Shown here: piece by piece, positions 43,802 through 53,361 of the stretch
How positions within the stretch are numbered: the first letter of the stretch is position 1
Layout of the letters: each line of letters opens with the position of its first letter
Origin: Candidatus Bathyarchaeota archaeon BA1
GTDB taxonomy: Archaea > Thermoproteota > Bathyarchaeia > Bathyarchaeales > Bathyarchaeaceae
Direction of reading: 5' to 3'
Assembly (NCBI GenBank): GCA_001399805.1
Contig: LIHJ01000026.1
Span: 1-58,451 of the forward strand
Length of the DNA: 58,451 bases
Notes under the pieces: generated by a model
What the model was told of the DNA's origin: nothing
What the model saw: only the letters and a program-made list of their open reading frames with translations
Database searches by the model: none
Position numbers and translations under genes: made by a program

Positions 43802-45106
43802 TTAAGCCGAATCTGCGAGCACTTCTCGATAGCCTTTAAAGTCGAGGTAGCCCATGCCGCTTATGTTAAATGCGATAACCTTTTCCTCGTTCCTCTCCTT
43901 GGCCTTGATCGCCTCGTCGATGGCTGCCTTAACGGCATACGCCGACTCAGGGGCGACAAGGAAGCCCTCAACCAGTAGGAAGGTCCTCGCTGCATCGAAG
44001 ACTGCGATTTCATCCTTTGGATATGCTGCCGTGTCTATGAGGCCCCTATATCGAAGGAGACTTATGATGGGCGCGGTGCCTGTGGAGCGGATTCCCTCAC
44101 CCCGAATCAAGGGCAGGGGGGTGTCAACGCCCAGCGTGTACATCTTGGCTAAGGGGGTGGTCTTCGAGGGTTCGGAGAAATCGTAGCGATACTCACCTTT
44201 CGTTAATCGGGCAGCGGCTTCGGACTCCACAGCGACGAAACGGATGCCTTTGGTCCTTCCCCCTAAGCGCTCCATCAGGTATGGCGCTATGAAGCCGTAG
44301 AAGTTGCTTCCTCCCCCCACACACGAGACCATGACGTCAGGCTTCTCGTCGATGGATTCTAACTGCTTTTTGGTTTCCAGGCCGATTATGGTTTGGGTGA
44401 GGAGGACATGGTTCTTGGAGCTGCCAACCGTTGCCACAGTGTCGTCTCTGCGGATGGCATCCTCGAGGGACTCAGCTGTTGCTATTCCGATAGAGCCCGG
44501 GTGCTGGGGGTCCTCACTTAAGTACTTCCTACCGATCTCGGTCCTGTTACTTGGTGATTCCAGCACCTCAGCCCCCAGCATCTTCATGAAGGTTACTCTG
44601 TCCGGTTTCATTCCGTGGGCGAACCTCACGAAGTAGATAGTGCACTTTAACCCGAACACACTCGCTGAGTATGCGAAGGCGGTCCCGGTTTGCCCGGCAC
44701 CCGTTTCCACGGCAAGCCTGGAGAAGCCCTCCTCCGAGGCAAAATACGCCTGGGCGATGGCCGTGTTCATCTTAAAGCTACCCGTAGGGGCAAGGTCCTC
44801 GCGCTTGTAATAAATTCGAGCAGGCGTTTTTAGATATCGCTCGAGTCTCGTGGCTCGGTATAACGGTCGGGGTCTTCCAATGTGAACATAGAGGTCCCAA
44901 ACCTCTTGAGGGATCTTGATCCATCTCTCCCTTGATGCGTCCAACTTCAAGGAGGTCTTAGTGTACATTTTTGGCAATAGGGCGATTCTGGACGGTCCTT
45001 TTTCAGGGTCTTTAGCTGGTGGCAGGGGCTCAGGTAGATCAGGGACAATGTTATACCATTCCGTTGGCATATCCTCAGCAGGTAGGTTTATCACAACCTC
45101 CCTCAA
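43802..45106 (-). CDS. trpB2: Tryptophan synthase beta chain-like protein (TrpB2)
   Basis: TrpB2 joins indole and serine with pyridoxal phosphate. This 434-residue protein has the long N-terminal extension of the TrpB2 group, the cofactor Lys in PTGSFKMNTAIAQAY and the phosphate loop SCVGGGSNFYGF. The ETGAGQTGTAFAYSA segment has Thr where the family usually has Trp (GAGQWG). It lacks a neighbouring trpA, as is usual for TrpB2, so it may salvage indole. It is intact, in contrast to the decayed genes at its right. Confidence 0.95.
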   Translation of the reverse strand: MREVVINLPAEDMPTEWYNIVPDLPEPLPPAKDPEKGPSRIALLPKMYTKTSLKLDASRERWIKIPQEVWDLYVHIGRPRPLYRATRLERYLKTPARIYYKREDLAPTGSFKMNTAIAQAYFASEEGFSRLAVETGAGQTGTAFAYSASVFGLKCTIYFVRFAHGMKPDRVTFMKMLGAEVLESPSNRTEIGRKYLSEDPQHPGSIGIATAESLEDAIRRDDTVATVGSSKNHVLLTQTIIGLETKKQLESIDEKPDVMVSCVGGGSNFYGFIAPYLMERLGGRTKGIRFVAVESEAAARLTKGEYRYDFSEPSKTTPLAKMYTLGVDTPLPLIRGEGIRSTGTAPIISLLRYRGLIDTAAYPKDEIAVFDAARTFLLVEGFLVAPESAYAVKAAIDEAIKAKERNEEKVIAFNISGMGYLDFKGYREVLADSA

Positions 45107-45170
45107 CCTGATGACACCACCTCTATATTCGTTGTATTCGGATAAAAGACTTAAATCGGTAAGGGGCGGT

Positions 45171-46340
45171 TCAGTGTCTAAGTTTAATGCGAAACCGCAT
45201 CATTAGCGATTTTGACCAGGTTGTTGATGGGGCAACTTCTTGCGTGGGAACGACCATCTTCCTTGAGCTGGATGCGCCAGATGACGCGGGTGTAGTCTGG
45301 GTGAGGGATACCACATAACCCTGTAGGGTATACACTGTGACCGTGACATTTTTGTGGAGGTAATCGGTCCAGTTCCATGTGCACATGAGGGTGACCGAGG
45401 CGTTGGGGTGAAGCGTGTATGGTGGGGTCAGCGGGGGATTCACCTTGGTTATTTCACGAATTGTCCCGTTTTCCATGGTTACGGTTATTTTGTTAATGTT
45501 AACAAAGGTGGGGGACAAGTCTGAGTTATGTATGGTGACGTTGAAGTGGTTCGTGTCAGTGATGTTGAAAAGAACCTTGGTGATAGTTAAGATCACTGGC
45601 GGGGGTGTGGTTTCAGTATGATATCTTGCATAGCCTTGTAGGGTGTGCACAGCGATTGTGACGTTCTTGCCTTGATATTTGATCCAGTTCCATGTGCACA
45701 TGAGGGTGACCGAGGCGTTGGGGTGAAGCGTGTATGGGAGGGAGGGCTTCAAATTTTCAATGGCTTCCTTATCGACGGTAAGCCTCGTGATGTTGACGTA
45801 TGTTTTGGATAGATTTGAACTTTTGATGGTCACGTTAAAGTGGGTGATGCCTATCGTGGAGTTGAAGTGTGGCTTGATCGTAAGGTCCACGAGAGGGGTC
45901 TCGGCCTGAAATGTTGCACCGGACCCGTCCACAATGGAAACGATTATCTCTATAGTTTGGCCAGTATAGTTCGCCCAATTCCAGCGGCAATTAAAGGTTC
46001 TGGACATGCCCCTTGGGAGTTGATCGGGAAGCTTAGGGGATACGTCCTTCACACCATGAAGCATGCCGTCCTCTGTAGAGACCGCCATTCTTGTGATGTT
46101 GGCACTTGAGGGAGAAAAGGACGGATTAAGAAGGGTGACATTGAAAAAAGTGGTGTCTTGGAGGGAAAACGTCACCTTGGTTATGGTTATGGTGACGTTT
46201 TCGGGAACGTTGATGCCGAGGGAAATGTAGTAACCCACAACCCACAGATAGGATAGCAGCGCCCCGATGGTCATGGCAATAAACAGTAGTAGAATGAGTG
46301 AAAGCCTTAAAAAGGCTCTTATGTCTTGGGTCAACCTCAT
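45171..46340 (-). CDS. Membrane-anchored surface protein with three tandem domains
   Basis: This 389-residue protein has an N-terminal hydrophobic helix (LSLILLLFIAMTIGALLSYL), so it is exported or anchored. Three repeats of about 100 residues follow, each with ITKVxFxxxDTxxFNVT near the start and WNWxxYxxxxxxIxVxTLQGY near the end (the first is more diverged). Many N-x-S/T sites suggest N-glycosylation. Repeats 2 and 3 share a 55-base identical stretch. I chose the ATG at 46340 behind GGGAGGGAGG. The role is unknown; an immunoglobulin-like cell-surface fold is inferred. Confidence 0.8.
   Translation of the reverse strand: MRLTQDIRAFLRLSLILLLFIAMTIGALLSYLWVVGYYISLGINVPENVTITITKVTFSLQDTTFFNVTLLNPSFSPSSANITRMAVSTEDGMLHGVKDVSPKLPDQLPRGMSRTFNCRWNWANYTGQTIEIIVSIVDGSGATFQAETPLVDLTIKPHFNSTIGITHFNVTIKSSNLSKTYVNITRLTVDKEAIENLKPSLPYTLHPNASVTLMCTWNWIKYQGKNVTIAVHTLQGYARYHTETTPPPVILTITKVLFNITDTNHFNVTIHNSDLSPTFVNINKITVTMENGTIREITKVNPPLTPPYTLHPNASVTLMCTWNWTDYLHKNVTVTVYTLQGYVVSLTQTTPASSGASSSRKMVVPTQEVAPSTTWSKSLMMRFRIKLRH
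45368..45422 (-). repeat. 55-bp repeat in the surface protein gene, copy 1
   Basis: These bases are identical to 45683-45737. Both encode the segment around YTLHPNASVTLMCTWNW in tandem domains 3 and 2. Identity at silent sites points to recent duplication or conversion. Confidence 0.85.
45683..45737 (-). repeat. 55-bp repeat in the surface protein gene, copy 2
   Basis: Identical to 45368-45422; see that copy. Confidence 0.85.
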
Positions 46341-46499
46341 GGGCCTCCCTCCCAATGGAATTTATCAACCACCTTTTAGTATTCAAACTCTTCCCTTTAA
46401 AAAACTTAAACCGGGGAAGGACACCTCCCGCGTCCTTCAGCTTGATTTCCCGCTTAACGACCTCCCCCGATTCATTTTTGTGATGAATGAGCCCGCCGG

Positions 46500-47055
46500 G
46501 GAAGATTCCGAGCTTCCTCCGGAGCTTCTTCCTAGCCTCAGGGGCTAAAATCTCAACCATTCTTGATGGTTCGTCAGAGTCCCTGTTTATCTCCTGTAGG
46601 ATGAAATCTGCCACAGACAGGGCTGTCTCCTCGATGTTGTCTAAAGTTTTTATTTCAAGGAACCGGGCTACCTCCAGTAGCTTTTGTTCGTCTTTGATAT
46701 CGAAGGGCGTCTTCCCTTGAGCCGTTGCCTTGAGGGTCTTCGCGACCTCAATCGCGTGGTAGGTATAGGTGGATATCCCCAAAACATTTCTCAGGAGCAT
46801 ATGGCGCATGATCATCCCATTGGCATCCATCCCACAAACCCCCCGATCTGCCCTCTTCGTTATGCGACATGGACCATTGCTGCAGAGCTGGCAGCTTAAC
46901 CCCTGGGAACGGTAGGGACACCTTGTAGGCTACTGAGCCTCGAATCGATTAACCACGTTGGATAGGCCCTCTTGATGGACCTTCTCATACATTTCCTTTA
47001 TGGACGCGTGGGCGCTAACTTTCTCCTCCAATTTCACCACCCAATCTCTCAGCAT
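46500..47055 (-). pseudogene. Ni-CO dehydrogenase (CooS-type) N-terminal remnant with in-frame TAG
   Basis: One minus-strand frame from the ATG at 47055 encodes the CooS N-terminus: GLSNVVNRFEAQ, a TAG at 46930-46932, PTRCPYRSQGLSCQLCSNGP, CRITKRADRGVCGMDANGM and later YHAIEVAKTLKATAQGKTPF, then RKKLRRKLGIFPGG. The cysteines of the first iron-sulfur clusters are kept. The TAG stands where relatives have Gln or similar (FEAQQP). After FPGG homology ends, so the catalytic C-cluster half is missing. A TATA box (47071-47080) remains. Confidence 0.82.
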
Positions 47056-47070
47056 ATAGACTTATGACAC

Positions 47071-47080
47071 TATAAATACT
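47071..47080 (-). promoter_or_regulatory. TATA box of the CO dehydrogenase relic
   Basis: The minus strand reads AGTATTTATA ending about 16 bases before the ATG at 47055. It is a plausible archaeal TATA box for a leaderless transcript, though closer than the ideal distance. Confidence 0.35.
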
Positions 47081-47204
47081 GTATCTTCACCAATTCTTTA
47101 CGATTGGAAAAGAAAGTCACAGTTAGGACATGCGCAAAGGTTATCTTTACCCCTTACTACGCATTCTGTCATACAAATCCAGTGTACGGCGGGAGTGAAA
47201 ATAA

Positions 47205-47705
47205 TTGAAGGTTAGGGGTTTGGCACTGACCTCTGTCTTTGCCGCTTTATACGCGGTGCTTGTTATAGCTTTGGCCAGCATCAGTTTTCAGCTCGTGCAG
47301 GTGAGGGTTGCAGACGCCCTTATCCCACTCTCAATGGTGTTCGGGTGGCCTGTTGTGGCGGGTGTAACCATAGGGTGCGTTGTCGGCAATGTTGTAAGCC
47401 CCATGCCCAGCATCATAACCGACATCACGTTTGGCGCCATTGCAAATTTTATTGCCAGCCTCCTAGCGTGGAAGATAGGTGGCTGGAAGCACGATGAGAC
47501 TAAAGCCGGCGAGTTTCTCGGTTGCTCAGCCGCAACCATCGCGATAACGTGCATCGTGGGAACCTACCTAGCGTTCATAACGGAGATGGAGCTGTGGATT
47601 TGGTGGCTGGGCATTGGCATCGGCTCCATGATCAGCATCAGCATCCTTGGCTATATACTACTTCAGATCACGAAGAAAGTAGTGATGAAATCCAATATCG
47701 CCTGA
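47205..47705 (+). CDS. queT: QueT family transporter (queuosine precursor uptake)
   Basis: This 166-residue membrane protein has about five hydrophobic helices and the family pattern QVRVADALIPLSMVFGWPVV, GCVVGNVVSP and FGAIANFIASLLAWKIG. QueT proteins (DUF988) are substrate-binding parts of ECF-type importers for queuosine or archaeosine precursors. No ECF ATPase gene is adjacent; in ECF systems these may be shared from elsewhere. The start is TTG at 47205. The next gene encodes an FeS-loop protein that may relate to the same salvage path. Confidence 0.85.
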   Translation: MKVRGLALTSVFAALYAVLVIALASISFQLVQVRVADALIPLSMVFGWPVVAGVTIGCVVGNVVSPMPSIITDITFGAIANFIASLLAWKIGGWKHDETKAGEFLGCSAATIAITCIVGTYLAFITEMELWIWWLGIGIGSMISISILGYILLQITKKVVMKSNIA

Positions 47706-47889
47706 TTTTGACTAGCGTTGCAAGTTTTGAGAATGTATATTCGCAGGCATATACCCAACCGGCTCTACCCAATCTACCGAAGGAGTGTCTCAATAATTGA
47801 AAAACAGAATACCCTTTAGTAAAAGGTAAAAGATTATTGCTACATAAATTCAATTTACTAAAGCGCCTTAAGAATCGCATTGAGGTAAT

Positions 47890-48879
47890 TTGCATGTGAT
47901 TGAAGTTAATGAATTTCAATGCTTTAAGTTAGCCGAAGTGATTAAGGGGATCGAAATTCGATATGAGAAAACCTTGACCAAACCCATACTTGAGGATAAA
48001 GAAAACGCGTTGAGGCTCCTCTTCTATTATATGGCAGTTAATTACGACACCAGAGGAATTGGCGGCCATGTTGATGGAAGGTATTATCGTGGCAGCGAAT
48101 ACCTCTACCACGTGATGAGGAAGCAAATGGAAACGAGCCCTCAAACATTTGATGCCGATGTTATGGCCTCCCTCACTCTTAGGGGCTTTCAAGATTGGTT
48201 TGGCGACCCCGGGTTTTGTAAGATTAGGAGACCCAATGAACGGGTTGTACTGTTGAGGGATGCTGCCGAAGGGTTATTAAGGAGATATGAGGGAAATGTC
48301 AGCAATTTGCTTGAAGAAAGCCAGGGCTATATTGGTGGGAAAACAGGGCTTAAGAAGAGGCTGAGCAGAATTAAGGCTTTCGACGATCCGTTAGCCAAGA
48401 AGACGATGATCCTCATCCTCTTCCTCCACTATGAGGAACTGTTTAACCCAAAGGACCCCGAGAATATAACCGCAGGCATTGATTATCATCTACAGCGAAT
48501 CGCATTGAGATCGGGCATCATAGAGGTCATAGACGATAGATTGGAACCAAAGCTTAAGCTAAGAAGATTCATTTCAAATGAAGAACATTATGAAATACGA
48601 AAAGCCTGTGTGGAAGCGTACGCACTGATCGGTCAAAGACTAAGATGGTCCATGTTCGATGTGGACCAGCTTTTTTGGCAAATTGGAAGAAACTGTTGTC
48701 ACCACACACATCCACCCCATTGTGGAGAACGTTTATGCAAAAGCAAGCACTGCACACTCCTTGAAAACTCCAACTATCCCTGTAGAGGTAAATGCCCGCT
48801 AGATGGAGCATGTAAAGCTACTCTAGATAACCGCTACACAGCGTTCTTGGAGCCGAAGGTCATCACCTATTATTACTGA
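47890..48879 (+). CDS. Helical protein with C-terminal iron-sulfur loop (DNA-glycosylase-like)
   Basis: This 329-residue protein is helical. Near the end it has a Cys cluster (CCHHTHPPHCGERLCKSKHC, then CRGKCPLDGAC) like the iron-sulfur loop of HhH-GPD glycosylases. Its middle has LLFYYMAVNYDTRGIGGHVD and FQDWFGDPG. It may be a base-removing enzyme. Alternatively it belongs to the queuosine-salvage hydrolases, which share the glycosylase fold; the QueT gene 184 bases upstream makes this attractive. I cannot decide from sequence. Confidence 0.7.
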   Translation: MHVIEVNEFQCFKLAEVIKGIEIRYEKTLTKPILEDKENALRLLFYYMAVNYDTRGIGGHVDGRYYRGSEYLYHVMRKQMETSPQTFDADVMASLTLRGFQDWFGDPGFCKIRRPNERVVLLRDAAEGLLRRYEGNVSNLLEESQGYIGGKTGLKKRLSRIKAFDDPLAKKTMILILFLHYEELFNPKDPENITAGIDYHLQRIALRSGIIEVIDDRLEPKLKLRRFISNEEHYEIRKACVEAYALIGQRLRWSMFDVDQLFWQIGRNCCHHTHPPHCGERLCKSKHCTLLENSNYPCRGKCPLDGACKATLDNRYTAFLEPKVITYYY

Positions 48880-48992
48880 AGCTCCGCTTCTCATGTAGCA
48901 TCGAAGTTTCGCGCGCATAGGGGGACAACTTCCTTCGATACGTGGCTTTGGTTGGTTTAGTCGATTTTATCCCCTCTCGTTTAATAGGAGTC

Positions 48993-51653
48993 CTACATGA
49001 AGCGCTCAAGCCTTGTTAATCCGATGATTTCGTCGAATTCTAATCCCAGCGCATCGAGAACCTGATCAAAGGTGGAGTGTAGATATCCCACGTATTTGTC
49101 CACGTCCACCTCACTCCTAGAAGCCAACTCCACGGGTTTCGCATGGGGCTCCTTCACCACCTTCACAAAGCTTATCAAGTCCCCAGCCTTAAGTTCGCGT
49201 CCGCGTTTTTGTAGAAGAAACGCCGCCTTCACATGCTGAGGCATAGTCTTCACGTATCGATCTGGAGCAGCCCCAAGGACTACATGGAAGGCCAATTCCT
49301 CAAGAGGGTATTCACGTTGTTTAAGCCTTAGATAGCAATCGCGTATGATTCTTCGGATCTCCTTCTTTGCCTCCTCAAACTCTGCCAAGGATTTTACCTG
49401 ACCCAGCCGCTCCTCCATCCTAAGGAAAGCCATTTTAATAAAGACAGGGATATGCTTCTTCTTTCCAGTTAATCCCTTTACATCCACGCTTCCATCAGGA
49501 TGAACTCCGAGGTAATTCTTTTTTCTGGAACTGAAAACGGCGTAGCGATATACCTTATCCACGTCCAGCTCCATTCCTAATGCCTCCCCTGACCAGCTTG
49601 CCAAATCATCGATCTGGTCCTGAGAGGGCGCCTTCAAGAAGATACTATCTGTGTCTCCATAGATCACATTGATCCCCAGCTCCTGAGCCGTTTTTATCGT
49701 TTGCGTTATTATGTCTCTTCCAATGGCAGCGGTGGCTTCAGCTACAGGTGGACAGTATAAGTCGAAGGTTTCAGCACCAAACACTCCGTACGAGGCATTT
49801 AATATCACCTTAAGCCCGCTCGATATAACGTTATACCAGCTCTGAAGCTCGCTGGACAAGGTTCTGTCTTTGGATTTTGGCTTATACCATTTAACCCTTA
49901 AATCCCTGAGAGTGCCTATCAGCAGGCTTTCAAGCGCCTTGCGTTTCTTGCAGATCCAATGTGGGGTATCTGGGACCTTATTGTCTTTGCATTCATCATG
50001 TGGGCAGAGAATGGACTGGTAGCCAAGATTGTAGACTTTAATGATGGATGGGTAGAGGCTTTGGAAGTCCATCACGGAGACGTCCTGATGGACGCCTAGC
50101 ACTGGTTCGACCACAATTGCCCCCTTATACTTCTTTCCTTTTATGAGGGCTTTTGTGGCGGTCTCCCCTTTAACAGCGAGTATGTCTTCGGTGTTGGGGA
50201 TGAGCGTATTTCTTCGTCGGTGTTCATGCTGGAGGAAGCTTCTTATCCATCTTGAGACGCCTTGTCGACTCACGTCTTCCATGGGCATGCGGCTGATCCT
50301 CGTGATGGCTAGGATGAGTTTCATGACAAGGTCGTCGTTGAAGCTGGTGAGGCTGAGGGTGATTTCCGCATCCCTTAAGCAGTATCGGGCCAGCTCAGTG
50401 TATGTTAATTCGGAAACGGGCTTAGCTAGCTCAAGTTTGGTTAGCCCCACCAAGGCCTTGCCAATGTCTTCAAGGGTCACATCCTTATACTTTTGGCTGA
50501 ATGCATAAGCCTGGATCGACCTGTTGTAGAAGAACTTGTAGAGGTCAATGTGAACCCCATACTGGAGCAGGCAAACCCTCCTCCCCACTTCAATGGGGAC
50601 CAGCTTTCTCCTTATTCCAAGATTCTTCGCTCTGTGCCATAAGTATCGCAGATCAAAGTCGTCCCCATTGAACGTTACCACGAAGGGGTAGTCCCAAAGT
50701 GCCTCGTAAACTTGGAGAAGTAGTTTTTCCTCGGAGTCAAAATACTCAACGCTTACCTCAGGGGCCAGTTTTTCGGTGCCCTCCTTGATGCCCTCCCGCT
50801 TAAGGAGCAGAACCCTCTTTCTGCCGTCAGATCCTAGGAGTGCCGCTGAAATAACCGGGTAGGCGGCCTCTCGGGGGTCTGGCACGCGGGTTGGTATGGG
50901 CGAGAAAACCTCAATGTCGAGGGACACCCTTCGGAATCTTGGGGCTGGATACTCCAGAAGCCTCGCCCACGTCTCTATGTATCGCAAGAGCTCCTCAGGT
51001 TCTTCTTGGAATGATTTGTGGATTTCTTTAACCATATCCTCGGAGGGATCATGTTTGACTTGAAACAACTCGCCATTCTCAATTTTGTAAATCATCCCAG
51101 GGGCTAGATCCCGATCATAAATGAGGCATTGGTAATACTTGATGGCGGCTTCCCAAACCTTTGCTTTTTGTTCTTCATCAGCTATCCTGAGGTATTCTTC
51201 AGGTATTATGTCCCTTATGCACCCCTTTGGTCGTCCCCCAATTGCCAGGGGGTCCTTAGCTACAATCTTCGTCAGGGTGACATGCCGATCCAGAAGTGGA
51301 TCATACTTCTCAACGAGTTCGAGGTGGTCAAATCCTGGGTGGGATGTTAGGCGTTCAATTTTTTCCAGTTCGATGGGTGAGAGGTTGGTGAGGCAGTAGG
51401 GCTTATGCCCACTTTTGTCATGCCAAGAATAGATTTTTCCGGATGTGGGCTCATACAATTTGATGCAAACAGCCCCTCTTTCACCATTGTAGGTGGCGGA
51501 AACCAAGTATGAGGGGGGCAACTCCTTAGGTGCCTCATGTTGAAAAATAGCCCGTTTCCTTTCCTTTGTGACACTTTCCGTAAAAGACTCTGTGAGCTCC
51601 TCCTTTACAGTCTTGGTGGTTGCAAAGAAGTCGTCCAAACCTCTCTTCATCAT
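48993..51653 (-). CDS. polB: Family B DNA polymerase
   Basis: This 886-residue replicative polymerase has complete proofreading motifs: Exo I SLDIEVFSP, Exo II VTFNGDDFDLRYLW, Exo III YCLRDAEITLS. Polymerase motifs are A (VMDFQSLYPSIIKVYN), B (KVILNASYGVFGAE) and C (VIYGDTDSIFL). The extended N-terminal part and FQSLYPSII are of crenarchaeal PolB type. The very N-terminus (MKRGLDDFF) resembles a PCNA-interacting peptide (QxxLxxFF-like), so it may contact the clamp. No intein or frame defect is seen. It is divergent from the Nop2/Sun-type gene. Confidence 0.96.
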   Translation of the reverse strand: MMKRGLDDFFATTKTVKEELTESFTESVTKERKRAIFQHEAPKELPPSYLVSATYNGERGAVCIKLYEPTSGKIYSWHDKSGHKPYCLTNLSPIELEKIERLTSHPGFDHLELVEKYDPLLDRHVTLTKIVAKDPLAIGGRPKGCIRDIIPEEYLRIADEEQKAKVWEAAIKYYQCLIYDRDLAPGMIYKIENGELFQVKHDPSEDMVKEIHKSFQEEPEELLRYIETWARLLEYPAPRFRRVSLDIEVFSPIPTRVPDPREAAYPVISAALLGSDGRKRVLLLKREGIKEGTEKLAPEVSVEYFDSEEKLLLQVYEALWDYPFVVTFNGDDFDLRYLWHRAKNLGIRRKLVPIEVGRRVCLLQYGVHIDLYKFFYNRSIQAYAFSQKYKDVTLEDIGKALVGLTKLELAKPVSELTYTELARYCLRDAEITLSLTSFNDDLVMKLILAITRISRMPMEDVSRQGVSRWIRSFLQHEHRRRNTLIPNTEDILAVKGETATKALIKGKKYKGAIVVEPVLGVHQDVSVMDFQSLYPSIIKVYNLGYQSILCPHDECKDNKVPDTPHWICKKRKALESLLIGTLRDLRVKWYKPKSKDRTLSSELQSWYNVISSGLKVILNASYGVFGAETFDLYCPPVAEATAAIGRDIITQTIKTAQELGINVIYGDTDSIFLKAPSQDQIDDLASWSGEALGMELDVDKVYRYAVFSSRKKNYLGVHPDGSVDVKGLTGKKKHIPVFIKMAFLRMEERLGQVKSLAEFEEAKKEIRRIIRDCYLRLKQREYPLEELAFHVVLGAAPDRYVKTMPQHVKAAFLLQKRGRELKAGDLISFVKVVKEPHAKPVELASRSEVDVDKYVGYLHSTFDQVLDALGLEFDEIIGLTRLERFM

Positions 51654-51813
51654 CCCTGTTCCTGTCCCATTAATATACTATCTTATGCCTCTAAAATATT
51701 CTAATTGGTTGTTTCCTCCTAATGTTTGTTTGAAAGAGACGCCCCCGACTAATGTTAGGCTGTTGGGTATTAAACCTTTTAATAAATTTGCTTGTCATTT
51801 ATAACCGGGACCC

Positions 51814-53151
51814 ATGTTGCTTCGGGATGCCTGGACGCTCGCCATTGAAACCCTGAGCTGGATCGAGTTGCAGAGGCTGAGTGAGCGCCTAGCCTTAGCC
51901 AGGGCTGCAAAACAGTTGGGTATAGAGGACCCAGCAGCCATCGGGTTGGCGCACAAGCTGGTCTCCGAGACTGTTCGAAGACAAAACTTTATCGATTTCC
52001 TAATAAACTCGGTGTTGGCGCCCCGTTCCCTCAACGATTTTAGGCTTGGTCCACAGGCCTTCCTTCGCCTATATACATATGAGACGAAGGTCATGGGAGC
52101 CGATTTTGAGAGGGCGGTGAGCATTGCCCGAATGGGGCGTTCAATTCTTGGTTGGCGTGAGCTGTACGGGATCGAGGAAGCGCTTGGTGAAATCCTGAGC
52201 GTACAGCCCGATGAAATTTTGAAGGGTTTAGGTGATGAGGAGAGGGTGGGGCTATTAACCCACCATCCCGCCTGGTTTGTGAAGTATTGTTTCCGCCTCT
52301 TCGGAAGGGGGGAGGCACTGAGGTTCCTAGAGAATGCCCCTGAAATCCCGCCCACCTATGTAAGGTTAAACACGCTGAAGGCCTCTGAGGAAACCTTAAT
52401 CAGAAGATTGGAAGGCGAAGGGGTCACCCTCCAAAAGGTTCCGGAACTTAAACACGTGTACGAGGTGATCGAAAGCCAAAGGCCCCTTATAAGGACCCAA
52501 AGCTTCTACAACGGGCTTTTCTACATACAAGACAAAGCCAGCTGCCTCGCCGCAGAAATCGCAGACCCAAAAGCTGGCATGACCATAGTAGACGTTTGCG
52601 CCGCCCCAGGAGCCAAAACCACCTACGTAGCCCAACTAATGAACGATGAAGGTGTTATCTATTCCATCGACTATTCAAGGCGGAGAATGGGCGTTTGGAA
52701 GCGGGAAACCAAACGCATGGGAGTCCACATAGCCCACCCGATCATCGCGGACGCGCGAAAACCCATGCCAGTAAAGGCTTCCGCTGACTTGGTGATTTTG
52801 GACCCGCCCTGCACCAGCACGGGCGCCTTCAGCAAGACGCCCTCCACAAAATGGAGGCTCACGAAGGGTTCCATACTGCGCATGGCAAGGATTCAATGGG
52901 AAATGCTACAAGCATGCGCTGATCTAGTGGGCGGGGGAGGCTCCCTCGTTTATTCCACATGCAGCATCACGGTTGAGGAGAATGAGATGTTGATGGAGAG
53001 GTTCCTAAAGCTACACCCAGAATTTAAACTAATCGAGGCCACGCCGTGGATTGGGGTCGTAGGCTTACGTGGAATAACCAAGTGCCAAAGGCTTTACCCA
53101 CACATACACCACTGCTTAGGATACTTCATCGCAAAGCTCATCAAAGAGTGA
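51814..53151 (+). CDS. NOL1/Nop2/Sun-family RNA m5C methyltransferase with NusB-like domain
   Basis: This 445-residue protein has an N-terminal helical NusB-like RNA-binding domain (about 1-130), then the RsmB/Nop2 catalytic domain. Motif I is VDVCAAPGAKTTYVAQLM. The catalytic Cys region is LVILDPPCTSTGAF, and the second Cys is YSTCSITVEEN. Such enzymes make 5-methylcytosine in rRNA or tRNA; which base here is unknown. The start ATG is at 51814. Confidence 0.92.
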   Translation: MLLRDAWTLAIETLSWIELQRLSERLALARAAKQLGIEDPAAIGLAHKLVSETVRRQNFIDFLINSVLAPRSLNDFRLGPQAFLRLYTYETKVMGADFERAVSIARMGRSILGWRELYGIEEALGEILSVQPDEILKGLGDEERVGLLTHHPAWFVKYCFRLFGRGEALRFLENAPEIPPTYVRLNTLKASEETLIRRLEGEGVTLQKVPELKHVYEVIESQRPLIRTQSFYNGLFYIQDKASCLAAEIADPKAGMTIVDVCAAPGAKTTYVAQLMNDEGVIYSIDYSRRRMGVWKRETKRMGVHIAHPIIADARKPMPVKASADLVILDPPCTSTGAFSKTPSTKWRLTKGSILRMARIQWEMLQACADLVGGGGSLVYSTCSITVEENEMLMERFLKLHPEFKLIEATPWIGVVGLRGITKCQRLYPHIHHCLGYFIAKLIKE

Positions 53152-53361
53152 TCGGCGTATCTAAAATCACCTGAATGGTTGGTGTTAATGCTTTTTGCCT
53201 TCAGGAACTGAAACTCCCACTTTAAGGAGTTGCTTCCCTTGATACTCATGCAGCTTAACCATGAGATTCGCCTTTCCTTTTAACTGATGCATATAATAGG
53301 ATAAACCAATTTAGGCTTCATGGAAAATCTGTTTAAATCATAATCGGTTTAAGATCAAAAC

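Noticed and set aside
46126..46500. Continuation of the CO dehydrogenase relic frame into the surface protein gene
   Set aside because: Similarity to CO dehydrogenase ends at FPGG; the rest is antisense-like noise that overlaps the well-supported surface protein on the same strand.
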